Positions 51,760 through 61,812 are shown, numbered from the stretch's first letter. The stretch is 64,000 nucleotides of DNA from Paraburkholderia phenoliruptrix (GCF_019511605.1 NZ_JAEUAV010000001.1:434001-498000), one strand, 5' to 3'. Program-made: numbers and translations. The notes: generated by a model from the sequence alone, not told the origin.

Positions 51760-52365
51760 ATGCTGCAACCCGCTGTTTTTCTCGACAAAGACGGCACGCT
51801 GCTCGACGACGTGCCCTACAACGTCGACCCTTCGCTGATGCGCCTCGCACCCGGCGCTCGCGAAGCGTTGACCCTGCTCGCGAGCCAGCCGTTTGCGCTG
51901 TTTGTGATCAGCAATCAGTCGGGCGTAGCACTCGGCAAGTTTCAGCGCGCGGCGTTAAAGGACGTGGAGGCCGAACTCGCACGCATGTTTGCCGAATGCG
52001 GCGCGACGCTCGCAGGCGCGTATTGGTGTCCTCATCACCCGGACGGCAGCGTGGCGCCCTACGCGACCGCCTGCGATTGCCGCAAGCCCGCGCCTGGTCT
52101 GCTGCTGCGCGCGGCGCGCGAGCATCGGCTCGATCTCGCGCGGAGCTGGTTCATCGGCGACATTCTCGACGACGTGGAAGCGGGCAATCGCGCCGGCTGC
52201 CGCACGATTCTGCTCGACAACGGCCACGAGACCGAGTGGATCGAGGGCCCGCAGCGTGTGCCGCACGCGCGCGCCGCGGATCTGCATGAGGCGGCCCGCA
52301 TCGTCATGGGTAGTGCCGAAGCAGCGCTACGGTCCGCGCCTGCGGGCGAGGAAGCCGCTCAATGA
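51760..52365 (+). CDS. HAD-IIIA phosphatase, GmhB-like (heptose bisphosphate phosphatase type)
   Basis: 201-aa HAD enzyme. Catalytic pair Asp9/Asp11 in VFLDKDGTLLDD, motif II SNQSGV, a zinc loop with CPHHPDG and CDCRKP (Cys and His ligands), then IGDILDDVEAGNRAGC. The zinc loop and length match GmhB, which removes the 7-phosphate from D-glycero-D-manno-heptose 1,7-bisphosphate; histidinol-phosphate phosphatases share it. With two heptosyltransferase-type genes nearby, the heptose role is favoured. A TTG start at 51742 is an alternative. The stop overlaps the next gene (ATGA). Confidence 0.82.
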   Translation: MLQPAVFLDKDGTLLDDVPYNVDPSLMRLAPGAREALTLLASQPFALFVISNQSGVALGKFQRAALKDVEAELARMFAECGATLAGAYWCPHHPDGSVAPYATACDCRKPAPGLLLRAAREHRLDLARSWFIGDILDDVEAGNRAGCRTILLDNGHETEWIEGPQRVPHARAADLHEAARIVMGSAEAALRSAPAGEEAAQ

Positions 52366-53624
52366 ATGCGCCGCTATTGATCGCTCAACCCATGCTCGCG
52401 CACGCTCGCGTGCCCGATAGCCCGCAGCTTGCGCATTGGGGCGAGGACATCAAGCGGATCCTGTGCGTGCGGCTCGACAACCTCGGCGACGTGCTGATGA
52501 CCACGCCGGCGCTGCACGCGTTGCGCGAGTCCGGTCCCGGGCGCCACATCACGCTGCTCGGATCGCGCAGCGGCGCCGCGCTCGCGCCGTATCTGGACGA
52601 TGTCGACGACGTGATCGAATACGACGCGCCGTGGGTCGCGAATCCGTCCACGAGCTCGCGCTCTCTTGCCGACGATCAACGCATGCAGGAGCGCCTGCGG
52701 CGCGGCAATTTTGATGCGGCGGTGATCTTCACCGTTTACAGTCAGAGCCCGTTGCCCGCGGCGATGCTGTGTTATCTCGCGGGCATTCCGCGGCGCCTCG
52801 CGCATTGCCGCGAGAACCCGTATGCCTTGCTCACCGACTGGCTGCGCGAACCGGAGCCGCAGCAGCGCACACGTCACGAGGTTGAACGGCAGCTGGACCT
52901 GGTCCGCCAGGTGGGCGCACATGCGCCCGACACCCGCATGCGCTTCGCGGTGCACGAGTCGGACCGGCGCACGCTGACGAAGCAACTCGCGGCGCGCGGG
53001 CTGCAGGTCGATGCAAACGGCAGCGCGCCGTGCATCGTGTTGCACCCCGGTGCAACCGCCGCCTCGCGCCGCTATCCGCCCGAGCGTTTCGGTCAGGTGG
53101 CGACGCGGCTCGCGCAGGAAACCGGCGCGCCCATTCTGATCACCGGCGGCGCAAGCGAGCGGGATCTCGTCGAGGCTGTGATTGCCGCCGCCGCGCCGCG
53201 CGTGCGGGCGCAACTGCACGATATGAGCGGCGCGCTGACGCTCGGCGAACTGGCGGCGTTAATCGAGCGTACGAGTGTGCTGGTTTCGAACAACAGCGGC
53301 CCGGTGCATCTCGCATCCGCGCTGGGCACGCCCGTCGTCGATCTGTATGCGCTGACCAATCCGCAACACACACCGTGGCAGACACCACATCGCGTGCTGT
53401 TTCGCGATGTCGAATGCCGCTGGTGTTATCGCAGCGTGTGTCCGCAACATCATCACGCGTGCCTGCTCGGCGTGACGCCTGGCGAGGTTGTGACAGCCGC
53501 GCTCGAGCTGCGCGCCGAAGCCCAATCGCGCGCCGCGTCCCCGCGTCGTGCTTCCAATAACGAAACCGCTGCCGATCACACCGACGCGGCGCCGCCGTGC
53601 GCCGGTCAACCGGTGGTGCCCTGA
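52362..53624 (+). CDS. GT9-family (heptosyltransferase-type) glycosyltransferase
   Basis: 420-aa GT-B enzyme. KRILCVRLDNLGDVLMTTPALHALRE is the family opening with the catalytic Asp region; VLHPGATAASRRYPPERFGQVA and LVSNNSGPVHLASALGTPVVDLY form the ADP-heptose-binding half. CRWCYRSVCPQHHHAC is the four-Cys loop of WaaC/WaaF-like enzymes. The C-terminal 45 residues are Ala/Arg-rich and probably disordered. It overlaps the GmhB-like gene by 4 bp, which links heptose activation and transfer. The exact acceptor is unknown. Confidence 0.88.
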   Translation: MNAPLLIAQPMLAHARVPDSPQLAHWGEDIKRILCVRLDNLGDVLMTTPALHALRESGPGRHITLLGSRSGAALAPYLDDVDDVIEYDAPWVANPSTSSRSLADDQRMQERLRRGNFDAAVIFTVYSQSPLPAAMLCYLAGIPRRLAHCRENPYALLTDWLREPEPQQRTRHEVERQLDLVRQVGAHAPDTRMRFAVHESDRRTLTKQLAARGLQVDANGSAPCIVLHPGATAASRRYPPERFGQVATRLAQETGAPILITGGASERDLVEAVIAAAAPRVRAQLHDMSGALTLGELAALIERTSVLVSNNSGPVHLASALGTPVVDLYALTNPQHTPWQTPHRVLFRDVECRWCYRSVCPQHHHACLLGVTPGEVVTAALELRAEAQSRAASPRRASNNETAADHTDAAPPCAGQPVVP

Positions 53625-53649
53625 CAACCCACTCCTACAGCGAACGCTC

Positions 53650-55395
53650 ATGTACACACTCGGAATCAATGCCGTCTACCACGACAGCGCCGCAGCCCTG
53701 CTGCGCGACGGTGTGGTGCTCGCCGCCGCCGAAGACGAACGCTTCACGCACGTCAAGCATGCGAAGCGCCCCGTGCCCTTTTCGACCTGGCAACTGCCGT
53801 TCGACGCGATCGACTATTGCCTGAAAGCCGCCGGCATCACGCTTGCCGACGTCGATCATGTTGCGTACTCGTACGATCCGAGCCTTTTCAGCGGCATGCC
53901 CAAGCGCCCCGGCGCGACCATCGAACTGCCGTTCGATCCGGCCAACACGCGGCTGTCCGACCCGTCCGCGTCGCCGTGGGACCCGCTCTTTCTCAGCTAC
54001 ATAGCGAATGCCAAGGGCCAGTTGCTCGACGGCGCGCCGCATCATCTGCGCAAGCGCTTTCAGGGCGTGGATCGCGATAACGGCTTCAAGTGGCATTTCG
54101 TCGAGCATCATCTCGCGCACGAAGCCAGCGCGTTTCTCGCCGCGCCCTACGACAACACCGCCGTGCTCACGATGGACGGCCGCGGCGAAGGCGTGACGAC
54201 CAGCATGGGCCAGTTCGTCGACGGCGAATACACGCGGCTCAAGCAGGTCGAGCTGCCGCATTCGCTCGGTCTTCTTTATGAAGCCGTGACCGACTGGCTC
54301 GGCTTTCTGCATTCGTCCGACGAGTACAAGGTGATGGCGCTCGCGTCGTACGGCAAGCCGGAATATGTCGACGTGTTCCGCGACATCGTGCGCTATCGCG
54401 GTGACGGCAGCTATACCGTGGACGCCCCGCGCCTTGTCAAACGCTTTGGCCCGGCGCGCGAACGCGGTGGTCCGCTCGAGCAGCGTCACTTCGACATTGC
54501 GCATTCATTGCAGCGCGTGCTCGAAGAAACCGTCCTGCAACTCGCGGGCTGGCTGCATGAGAAGACCGGTCTGCGCAAGCTCAGCATGGCAGGCGGCGTC
54601 GCATTGAACTGCGTGATGAATTCGAAACTGCGCGACGCGGGTCCTTTCGACGAAGTGTGGGTTCAGCCCGCAGCCGGCGACGCGGGGACCGCCCTCGGCG
54701 CAGCGCTGTGGATCGACTACCGCGAACGTTGCGAAACGGGCGATCGCAAGCGTCATTGGACGATGGATCACGCGTACCTTGGCCCTGAGTACCCGGAAGA
54801 GGAAATCGAACAGTTCCTCAAATGGTCGAAAGTGCCGTACAGGAGGCTCGACGATATTGCCGGCGAAACGGCGGACCTGCTCGCAAGCGGCAAGGTGATC
54901 GGCTGGTACCAGGGGCGCACCGAATTCGGTCCGCGTGCGCTCGGCGCGCGTTCGATTCTGGCCTCGCCGGTCGACCCGCACATGCAGGCCAAGCTCAACG
55001 AGATCAAGGACCGCGAGGACTTCCGCCCGGTCGCGCCAGTCGTCATGGAAGAGCATGCGAGCGAATGGTTCGTGAACGGCAACGTCGCGCCCTTCATGCT
55101 GTTCGTGTTCGACGTGCGGGCGGACAAGGCCGCGCGCATTCCCGCCGTGCGGCATGTGGACGGCACGGCGCGCGTGCAGACCGTCAACCGTTCGCAGCAT
55201 CCGCTCTATTACGATCTGCTCGCCGCGTTCAATCAGCGTACCGGCGTGCCGATTCTCGTGAATACGTCGTTCAATACGCGCGGTGAGCCGATGGTCAATT
55301 CGCCGCGCGACGCGGTCGAGTCGTTCTGGACCTCGCCGCTCGACGCACTGGTGATCGGTCCGTTCCTCATCGACAAGACGCGGGGCAGCGCATGA
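53650..55395 (+). CDS. Carbamoyltransferase (NodU/TobZ/HypF-type)
   Basis: 581-aa enzyme transferring a carbamoyl group from carbamoyl-AMP, made from carbamoyl phosphate and ATP, to a sugar hydroxyl. N-terminal Kae1-like domain (about 1-370): TLGINAVYHDSAAALL, HHLAHEASAF, TMDGRGEGVTTSMG, LSMAGGVALNCVMNSKL. C-terminal domain (about 385-575): VIGWYQGRTEFGPRALGARSI, EDFRPVAPVV, VNTSFNTRGEPMVNSP. ATG at 53650 begins the family motif; the gap from the GT9 gene is 25 bp. In this setting the acceptor is likely a heptose or other sugar, as reported for the heptose-carbamoylating enzyme of Pseudomonas aeruginosa LPS core. Confidence 0.93.
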   Translation: MYTLGINAVYHDSAAALLRDGVVLAAAEDERFTHVKHAKRPVPFSTWQLPFDAIDYCLKAAGITLADVDHVAYSYDPSLFSGMPKRPGATIELPFDPANTRLSDPSASPWDPLFLSYIANAKGQLLDGAPHHLRKRFQGVDRDNGFKWHFVEHHLAHEASAFLAAPYDNTAVLTMDGRGEGVTTSMGQFVDGEYTRLKQVELPHSLGLLYEAVTDWLGFLHSSDEYKVMALASYGKPEYVDVFRDIVRYRGDGSYTVDAPRLVKRFGPARERGGPLEQRHFDIAHSLQRVLEETVLQLAGWLHEKTGLRKLSMAGGVALNCVMNSKLRDAGPFDEVWVQPAAGDAGTALGAALWIDYRERCETGDRKRHWTMDHAYLGPEYPEEEIEQFLKWSKVPYRRLDDIAGETADLLASGKVIGWYQGRTEFGPRALGARSILASPVDPHMQAKLNEIKDREDFRPVAPVVMEEHASEWFVNGNVAPFMLFVFDVRADKAARIPAVRHVDGTARVQTVNRSQHPLYYDLLAAFNQRTGVPILVNTSFNTRGEPMVNSPRDAVESFWTSPLDALVIGPFLIDKTRGSA

Positions 55396-56471
55396 GTTCA
55401 TCCGCTACGGGACCCCTCGACGTACGAGGCAGCTTCGGCCAGCCGCACAGCGAGGCAGAGCCCCTTGTGGCGGGCTATCCTGGCGCGCTGCTCGCGCACC
55501 TCGACATCTCCGTGGTGGTGCCGACTTACCGGCGGCCCGACATGCTGGCCGCGTGCCTGCGCGCGCTCACCGAGCAGGAGTTTCCCCCCGGCCGCTACGA
55601 GATTGTGGTGTGCGACGACGGTCCGGACGAAGCGACGCGCGCCTGCGTAGCCCGCATCGCAGCCGAACAGGCGGAGCGCGGCCTCGCGGTGCGCTATGTG
55701 CCGGTCACTCGCACGCAAGGTCCGGCAGGCGCGCGCAACGCGGGTTGGCAGCAGGCGCGCTCGCCGGTCATTGCTTTCACCGACGACGACACGCTGCCGG
55801 ATCGGCACTGGCTGCAAGAAGGGCTCGCGGCGATTCGCGAGGGCGCGGCCGCCGCGGCGGGCCGCATCGTCGTGCCGCTGCCCGCGTCACCGACCGATTA
55901 CGAGTTCGATGCGAGCGGCCTCGAGCGCGCCGAATTCGCCACCGCCAATGTGTTCGTAGCCCGAAGCTTTCTCACGATGACAGGCGGCTTCGACGAACGC
56001 TTTACAGCGGCATGGCGCGAAGACTCGGACCTGCAGTTCACGTTGCTGCAAGCCGGCGGCAAGATCGTGCGCGCCAACGAGGCGCTGGTCGTGCATCCGG
56101 TACGCCCGGCACGCTGGGGCGTGAGCATTTCGCAGCAGAAGAAGAGTCAGTTCGACGCACTGCTCTATAAGAAGCACCCTGAACTCTTCAGGACGCGGAT
56201 TCGCTCGTCCCCGCCCGTGCTCTATTACCTGATTCTGTGCGCCTCGTGCGGTGCGCTGATCGGCGCGCTGGCGGGCGACGCCACCACGTTCACGCTCGGC
56301 CTGCTTGCATGGTTCCTGTTGACCGCCTACTTCTGCGTGATGCGTTTGCGTGGGCGCGACCGCAGTTGGCGGCACATTGCCGAAATGGCGTGGACATCCA
56401 TTCCGATTCCCTTCCTGTCGATCTACTGGCGGCTTTACGGCGCTGTACGTTACAAGGTGCTCTTTCTATGA
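55392..56471 (+). CDS. GT2-family glycosyltransferase with C-terminal membrane helices
   Basis: 359-aa enzyme. LDISVVVPTYRRPDMLAACLRAL, VCDDGPDEATR, ARNAGWQQARSPVIAFTDDDTLPD (DxD site) and WREDSDLQFTLLQAGGK (acid/base) make the GT-A fold (about 38-265). Residues 278-325 form two or three membrane helices (YYLILCASCGALIGALAG, FTLGLLAWFLLTAYFC), followed by an amphipathic end, so it acts at the inner membrane on a lipid-linked acceptor. It overlaps the carbamoyltransferase by 4 bp and the next GT9 gene by 4 bp. Confidence 0.88.
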   Translation: MSSSATGPLDVRGSFGQPHSEAEPLVAGYPGALLAHLDISVVVPTYRRPDMLAACLRALTEQEFPPGRYEIVVCDDGPDEATRACVARIAAEQAERGLAVRYVPVTRTQGPAGARNAGWQQARSPVIAFTDDDTLPDRHWLQEGLAAIREGAAAAAGRIVVPLPASPTDYEFDASGLERAEFATANVFVARSFLTMTGGFDERFTAAWREDSDLQFTLLQAGGKIVRANEALVVHPVRPARWGVSISQQKKSQFDALLYKKHPELFRTRIRSSPPVLYYLILCASCGALIGALAGDATTFTLGLLAWFLLTAYFCVMRLRGRDRSWRHIAEMAWTSIPIPFLSIYWRLYGAVRYKVLFL

Positions 56472-57607
56472 ATGCAGGCTCATTGCTCGCATCGCTCGCA
56501 CCCCGGCGCATAGCGGTTTTTCGCGCGCTACAACTCGGCGACATGCTGTGCTCGGTGCCCGCATTGCGCGCGCTGCGCGAGGCCGCGCCGCAAGCGCATA
56601 TTGCACTCATCGGCTTGCCGTGGGCGCAGTCGTTTGTCGAGCGTTATGCGGATCTCGTCGACGAACTGATCGTGTTTCCCGGTGCAGAGGGCTTTCCTGA
56701 GCAACGCGAATCCAACGACGGCCTGCCCGCGTTCCATGAACAGATGCGGGCGCGGCGCTTCGATCTCGCGATCCAGTTGCACGGCAGCGGCGGCGTGGCG
56801 AACGACCTGCTGCTGCAGTTCGGTGCAAGCAGCAACGCTGGCTTTGTCCAGCCACAGGAGCAAGCGCGCGATGGCGTGTTCATCGACTGGCCGGACGATC
56901 TGCCGGAGCCCGAGCGCTATCTCGCGTTGATGAGCGCGCTTGGCGCCGAAACGAGGGACCGCCAGTTGTGGTTTCCGCTTAGCGAGCGCGACGGCGAAGA
57001 ATATGCGTCGCTCGTTGCCGCCCACGGTATCGAGGCGCAGCGCCTCGTGCTGATTCATCCGGGCGCGCAATTGCCTTCGCGCCGCTGGCCCGCCGCGCGT
57101 TTCGCGGAAGTCGCGGACCGTCTCGCCGCCGGCGGCTGGCAGATTGCGATTACAGGCACGGCCGCAGAAGCATCGCTGACCGGTGAGGTGCTCGGCGCGA
57201 TGACCGCGCCCGCGTTGCATCTGGCCGGCGCGACGTCGCTCGGCGGACTGGCTGCGCTCGTCGCGCATGCGCGACTCGTGGTCTGCAACGACACCGGCAT
57301 ATCGCACATCGCCGCAGCGACCGCTACCGCTTCGGTGATCATCGCTTCGGGTAGCGACACGCAACGCTGGGCGCCGCTCGATCACGCGCTGCACCGCGTG
57401 CTGGCGGATTATCCGCCGTGCCGCCCGTGCATGTTCCGTGAATGCCCGTATGGTCATCCGTGTGCGCTGAACATCGGCGTCGATCTGGTGGTCGAGACGG
57501 CGCTCGCGCAACTCGCCGGCGTTCATGGCGCGCATCCCGCCGCACCGTACGCATTGCACACCCAGGCCGAAACGGGGCCCTTCGAGGAGTTGAATCATGC
57601 TGCGTAA
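56468..57607 (+). CDS. GT9-family (heptosyltransferase-type) glycosyltransferase
   Basis: 379-aa GT-B enzyme. PRRIAVFRALQLGDMLCSVPALRALRE opens it; VLIHPGAQLPSRRWPAARFAEVA and VVCNDTGISHIAAATATASVIIAS form the nucleotide-sugar half. CRPCMFRECPYGHPCAL is the same four-Cys loop seen in the GT9 at 52362. It therefore belongs to the WaaF/WaaC-like class, possibly adding a second heptose. It overlaps the GT2 gene by 4 bp and the next glycosyltransferase by 11 bp. Confidence 0.88.
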   Translation: MNAGSLLASLAPRRIAVFRALQLGDMLCSVPALRALREAAPQAHIALIGLPWAQSFVERYADLVDELIVFPGAEGFPEQRESNDGLPAFHEQMRARRFDLAIQLHGSGGVANDLLLQFGASSNAGFVQPQEQARDGVFIDWPDDLPEPERYLALMSALGAETRDRQLWFPLSERDGEEYASLVAAHGIEAQRLVLIHPGAQLPSRRWPAARFAEVADRLAAGGWQIAITGTAAEASLTGEVLGAMTAPALHLAGATSLGGLAALVAHARLVVCNDTGISHIAAATATASVIIASGSDTQRWAPLDHALHRVLADYPPCRPCMFRECPYGHPCALNIGVDLVVETALAQLAGVHGAHPAAPYALHTQAETGPFEELNHAA

Positions 57608-58553
57608 TTGCCGCCGTCTGCGGGTGCTGACATGGCACGTCCACGGCAACTATCTTTATTACCTGACCCAGGCGCCGCACGATTTCCATCTGGTCACGAA
57701 GCCCGGCAATCCGCCCGGCTACGCAGGCAAGGTCGGCGTGCTGCCCTGGGGCGACAATGTCCACGAAATCAATGCGGACGACGTGCCCGATCAGGAGTTC
57801 GACGTCGTGCTCTATCAACACAAAACTCACTGGGAACACGACCGGGAGCACGTGCTGAGCGAAGCGCAACGGCGCCTGCCGCGCATTTATATCGAACACG
57901 ATCCGCCGCAGGAAAACCCGTTCCAGCAGTGGCATTGGGTCGACGACCCGGACACGCTGCTGGTGCACGTCACGCACTTTAACCAGTTGATGTGGGATTG
58001 CGGCGTGACGCCCACTCGCGTGATCGAGCACGGCGTGGTGGTGCCCGAAGGGGTGCGCTACAGCGGCGAACTGGAACGCGGCATTGTGGTCGTGAATCAC
58101 CTGGCGCAGCGCGGACGGCGGCTCGGCGCCGACGTATTCGCCGACTTGCGCACGCGTGTGCCGCTCGATCTCGTGGGCATGGACGCGCAGCGCCTGGACG
58201 GCATTGGGGAAATCGGCAATCTGGATCTCGCCGCGTTCACCGCGCGCTATCGCTTCTTTTTCAATCCGATTCGCTGGACGAGCCTCGGCCTTGCAATTGT
58301 CGAGGCGATGACAATCGGCATGCCGATTGTCGGCCTCGCGACCACCGAACTCGCCACCGTGATTCGCAATGGCGAAAACGGCTTCGTGCACACCGACATC
58401 AACGCGCTGGTCGACGCCATGCACGAGTTGCTGCGTGACCCCGCGCAAGCGCGACGCCTCGGCGAAGGCGCCCGGCGCACCGCGCTGGAGCGATTCCATA
58501 TAGACCGCTTCGCGCAGGACTGGCACGACGCCCTGCTGCAGGTCACCGCATAA
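57597..58553 (+). CDS. GT4-type glycosyltransferase, short
   Basis: 318-aa GT-B-like enzyme. The N-half is brief ([45 protein letters not shown]). The C-half keeps [35 protein letters not shown], an EX7E-like site in which the usual first Glu is replaced by the RWTS region, then [21 protein letters not shown]. It is shorter than usual GT4 proteins by about 60 residues, and it may use an unusual acceptor. The start is 11 bp inside the preceding GT9 gene. Confidence 0.78.
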   Translation: MLRNCRRLRVLTWHVHGNYLYYLTQAPHDFHLVTKPGNPPGYAGKVGVLPWGDNVHEINADDVPDQEFDVVLYQHKTHWEHDREHVLSEAQRRLPRIYIEHDPPQENPFQQWHWVDDPDTLLVHVTHFNQLMWDCGVTPTRVIEHGVVVPEGVRYSGELERGIVVVNHLAQRGRRLGADVFADLRTRVPLDLVGMDAQRLDGIGEIGNLDLAAFTARYRFFFNPIRWTSLGLAIVEAMTIGMPIVGLATTELATVIRNGENGFVHTDINALVDAMHELLRDPAQARRLGEGARRTALERFHIDRFAQDWHDALLQVTA

Positions 58554-58587
58554 GCCGCCAGTCGAACCACCACAAGGACGACGCAAC

Positions 58588-59667
58588 ATGAAAGAACTCA
58601 CCCGCAAGCGGATTCTGGTTACCGGCGGCGCCGGCTTTCTCGGCTCGCACCTGTGCGAGCGGCTCGTCACGCAAGGTCATGACGTGCTGTGCGTGGACAA
58701 CTTCTATACGGGCACGAAGGACAACATTGCGCATCTGCTGGACTGCGCGAACTTCGAACTGATGCGTCACGACGTGACGTTTCCGTTGTACGTGGAGGTG
58801 GACGAAATCTACAACCTCGCGTGTCCGGCGTCGCCGATTCACTATCAGCATGATCCGGTGCAAACCACCAAGACGAGCGTGCATGGCGCAATCAACATGC
58901 TCGGCCTCGCCAAGCGCGTGAAGGCGAAGATCTTCCAGGCCTCGACGAGCGAAGTGTACGGCGATGCGCTCGTGCATCCGCAGAAAGAAGACTACTGGGG
59001 CCACGTCAATCCGATTGGCCCGCGTTCCTGCTACGACGAGGGCAAGCGCTGCGCCGAAACGCTCTTCATGGACTACCGCCGCCAGCATGGCTTGTCCATT
59101 CGCATCGCACGGATCTTCAACACGTATGGCCCGCGCATGCACCCGGCCGATGGCCGCGTGGTGTCGAACTTCATGATGCAGGCGCTGCGCGGCGAGCCGC
59201 TCACGCTTTACGGCGACGGCTCGCAAACGCGCTCGTTCTGCTACGTGGACGACATGATCGACGCCTTCATTCGCCTGATGAATTGCGCCGACGATCCGGG
59301 CGGCCCGGTCAACCTGGGTAATCCGCACGAAGTGAGCATGCGCGAAATTGCGGAGCGGATCGTCGCAATTACCGGCTCCAACTCGCCACTCGAATTGCAT
59401 CCGTTGCCAACCGACGACCCGTGGCATCGGCAGCCGGACATTTCGCGCGCGCGCGAGTTGCTCGGCTGGCAGCCGCAAACCTCGCTCGACGAGGGGCTCG
59501 AGCAGACCGCGCGCTACTTCCGCGCGCGGATCGAGGCGGGCTTCGGAACGAGTTCTGAAGTGGGCCCGGAAGCGCGGACTGGCGCAGGCGCTGGAGCTGG
59601 CTCGAGAGCCCACTCCAACGCGGGCACGGTCGTCTCGCCCTCGCCTCAGCGCCCCGCTCTCACGTAG
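58588..59667 (+). CDS. UDP-glucuronate decarboxylase-type NAD-dependent epimerase/dehydratase
   Basis: 359-aa SDR enzyme. Rossmann motif GGAGFLGSH (13-21), [21 protein letters not shown] (UXS landmark), catalytic Tyr149/Lys153 in [11 protein letters not shown], and [21 protein letters not shown]. These match UDP-xylose synthase, which oxidises and decarboxylates UDP-glucuronate to UDP-xylose. It would supply a pentose donor for the preceding transferases. Residues after about 315 form a Gly/Ala/Ser-rich tail not seen in the family core. The 3' end overlaps the convergent recQ gene by 22 bp. Confidence 0.9.
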   Translation: MKELTRKRILVTGGAGFLGSHLCERLVTQGHDVLCVDNFYTGTKDNIAHLLDCANFELMRHDVTFPLYVEVDEIYNLACPASPIHYQHDPVQTTKTSVHGAINMLGLAKRVKAKIFQASTSEVYGDALVHPQKEDYWGHVNPIGPRSCYDEGKRCAETLFMDYRRQHGLSIRIARIFNTYGPRMHPADGRVVSNFMMQALRGEPLTLYGDGSQTRSFCYVDDMIDAFIRLMNCADDPGGPVNLGNPHEVSMREIAERIVAITGSNSPLELHPLPTDDPWHRQPDISRARELLGWQPQTSLDEGLEQTARYFRARIEAGFGTSSEVGPEARTGAGAGAGSRAHSNAGTVVSPSPQRPALT

Positions 59668-61394
59668 CTCGCGAGAAAGGTGCGCGTGCTGCCGTCCGGG
59701 AATTGCACAGCCACCTGTTCGCCGCTCGCGAGCGCGACCTCGCCCGCGCCGTAGCGCGGCACGCGCACTGCATCGCCGGGCGCCCAGACGCGCGGTTCGC
59801 GCGGCGTATTCTTCCTGCGCGGCGCGACCTCGTGCTCTGACGTTGCGCCTGCAACGATATCCTGCGGCGTCACATCGATCTGCGGCGGACGCACACAGTT
59901 ATCGCACACTCCGCAGCGCTCGACGGCAGGCGTATCGCCGTAATAATCGAGAATCGCGCGCCAGCGGCACTGGCCTGTTTGCGCGTAGTCGATCATTGCC
60001 TGCAGCGTTTCGCGGTCGTGCGCGCTCATCTGTTCGAATTGCGCCGCAGCTTGTGCGACGGTGTCGCGCGCCGGCTGCCGTACGTCGTCGCGACTGCGCA
60101 GCCGGTAACGACGCTGACGATCGCGGCCCGCCACGCGCGCATCGACCAGCATGTTTAACGCGACTTCAAGCTTGCCCGCGCCCACATCCGGCAACGCGTC
60201 TTTGAGTGCCTTGAGCGTCGCGCCCTTCGGGTCTTGGTCGACTAGCGCCGCCAATGTGTCGTATACGCGTTGTGCGAGTTCGACGCTCGGATAGCGCCCG
60301 GCAAGGAAGAACTGCTGGATACGCTTGTCGTTCAGATCGAACAGCAGCACGCAGTCGGCAGGCTCGCCATCGCGACCCGCGCGGCCAGTTTCCTGGTAGT
60401 ACGCATCGAGGCTGCCCGGAATCTGGTAGTGAATGACGAAGCGAATGTCCGCTTTGTCGATGCCCATACCAAACGCATTGGTTGCGACCATCAAACGCGT
60501 TGCACCGGACATGAACTGCTCCTGCGCCTGTTCCCGCGCGGCCGCTGCCATGCGCCCGTGGTAGCGCGAGACCGATTCGCCTGCTTCCGCCAGCCAGCCG
60601 TAGATGCGATCGACGTCGCGCACGGTGGCTGCATACACGATGCCGGTGCCCGCAAGCGACGCGATCAGCGTGGACAGCTGCTCGCGCTTTGCAGCCATCG
60701 CACGTGCAGCGCCGTCCTTGCCGCCTGCCGTGCTGACCTGCACCACCCGGTAGTGCAGATTCTCCCGATACGTGCCGGTGCGCACCACGCGCGGCTCGCG
60801 CAACGCGAGCGAGCGCACGATGTCGTCGATCACGCGCGGTGTCGCGGTGGCAGTCAGCGCGAGCACGGGCGGCTGTCCCAGCAGCTTCACCGCCGCCGCG
60901 ATCTCGAGAAACGCGGGGCGGAAATCGTGGCCCCAATGCGATACGCAGTGCGCTTCGTCCACCACCACGAGGCCGACGCGATTTTCCGGGCGCGAGCGCA
61001 ACGTTTCGATGAACGCCGGCTGCGCGAGACGCTCCGGCGTCACGAAGACAATCCCGCTGTCGCCCGCGGCGATGCGTTGCAGCGCTTCGCGCTCGGCACG
61101 GCTCTTGAGCGTGCTGTTCACCAGCGTGCAGTCAATGCCCGCCGCGAGCAGCTTGTCGGCCTGATCCTTCATCAGCGCGATCAACGGTGAAACGACAAGC
61201 GTCGTGCCCTCCAGATGCAGCGCGGGCAACTGATAACACAGCGACTTGCCCGCGCCGGTCGGCATCGTGGCAAGGGTGTCGCGGTGCTCCAATACGCTGC
61301 GAATAATGTCCTCCTGGCCGGCTCGCAAACGCGCGATACCGAACATGTCGCGCATAGTCTTGCGCATGCTGCGAAGCCGTTGGTCGAGTGTCAT
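59646..61394 (-). CDS. RecQ-family ATP-dependent DNA helicase with C-terminal Tudor-like domain
   Basis: 582-aa 3'-5' helicase. Motif 0/[15 protein letters not shown] and [15 protein letters not shown]; motif [17 protein letters not shown]; motif [12 protein letters not shown]. RecQ zinc site: one Cys in GQCRWRAIL, then CGVCDNC. There is no HRDC domain. The last 50 residues ([36 protein letters not shown]) look like a small beta-barrel (Tudor/KOW type) at the end. This short form differs from the housekeeping RecQ. ATG at 61394 fits the family start. Convergent with the UXS-type gene, overlapping 22 bp. Confidence 0.9.
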   Translation of the reverse strand: MTLDQRLRSMRKTMRDMFGIARLRAGQEDIIRSVLEHRDTLATMPTGAGKSLCYQLPALHLEGTTLVVSPLIALMKDQADKLLAAGIDCTLVNSTLKSRAEREALQRIAAGDSGIVFVTPERLAQPAFIETLRSRPENRVGLVVVDEAHCVSHWGHDFRPAFLEIAAAVKLLGQPPVLALTATATPRVIDDIVRSLALREPRVVRTGTYRENLHYRVVQVSTAGGKDGAARAMAAKREQLSTLIASLAGTGIVYAATVRDVDRIYGWLAEAGESVSRYHGRMAAAAREQAQEQFMSGATRLMVATNAFGMGIDKADIRFVIHYQIPGSLDAYYQETGRAGRDGEPADCVLLFDLNDKRIQQFFLAGRYPSVELAQRVYDTLAALVDQDPKGATLKALKDALPDVGAGKLEVALNMLVDARVAGRDRQRRYRLRSRDDVRQPARDTVAQAAAQFEQMSAHDRETLQAMIDYAQTGQCRWRAILDYYGDTPAVERCGVCDNCVRPPQIDVTPQDIVAGATSEHEVAPRRKNTPREPRVWAPGDAVRVPRYGAGEVALASGEQVAVQFPDGSTRTFLASYVRAGR

Positions 61395-61507
61395 GGTTAG
61401 AAGCAGGTGTCCTTGCGGGCAGGCTCGCCCGCGGTGAGGTGAAAGTTCACAGCAATCCGCGTGCAGCGCAGCGCGGGTATCGCGCTTGCTCGATCCACGA
61501 TGTGCAT

Positions 61508-61535
61508 GAACGAATGCGTGAACGAATGCGTGAAC
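61508..61535. repeat. Tandem 12-bp repeat in the leader of the 61555 gene
   Basis: GAACGAATGCGT occurs twice exactly, followed by a partial copy GAAC, ending 9 bp before the AAGGAGG ribosome site. It contains no gene; it may alter leader length between strains. Confidence 0.65.
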
Positions 61536-61554
61536 CAACCAGAAGGAGGAAGCG

Positions 61555-61812
61555 ATGAATCAGGAACCGTCCGATCCGGTCGAACGCGCGAACCAACGGC
61601 GCGAAGAGCTTCGCGATGGCGACGTGAAGGTGAAGTCCGACGGCAAGGTCGAACAGCGCCCGCACGGAAACATGGACGCCACGCTCATTCCAAAAGGGAA
61701 AGATCATCCGGAAGAAGGACCCTACACGCCGGAGCACGATCACGTCGATCCGGATCTGGAGCCCGGCGGCGCGAAGGGGCATCCCGCCAGTAAAGACGAC
61801 CTGGAGGCGTAA
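61555..61812 (+). CDS. 85-aa charged hypothetical protein
   Basis: Soluble, very polar protein: MNQEPSDPVERANQRREELR, GDVKVKSDGKVEQRPHGNMD and an acidic end (DDLEA). An excellent AAGGAGG sits 7 bp before the ATG, so translation is likely strong. It appears disordered; no family recognised. Its composition resembles the 56-aa protein at 14718 and other small stress-type proteins in the window. It is divergent from recQ. Confidence 0.6.
   Translation: MNQEPSDPVERANQRREELRDGDVKVKSDGKVEQRPHGNMDATLIPKGKDHPEEGPYTPEHDHVDPDLEPGGAKGHPASKDDLEA

Noticed and set aside
57339..58670. Minus-strand frame of 443 codons opposite the glycosyltransferase at 57597
   Set aside because: Shadow of two overlapping plus-strand glycan genes.
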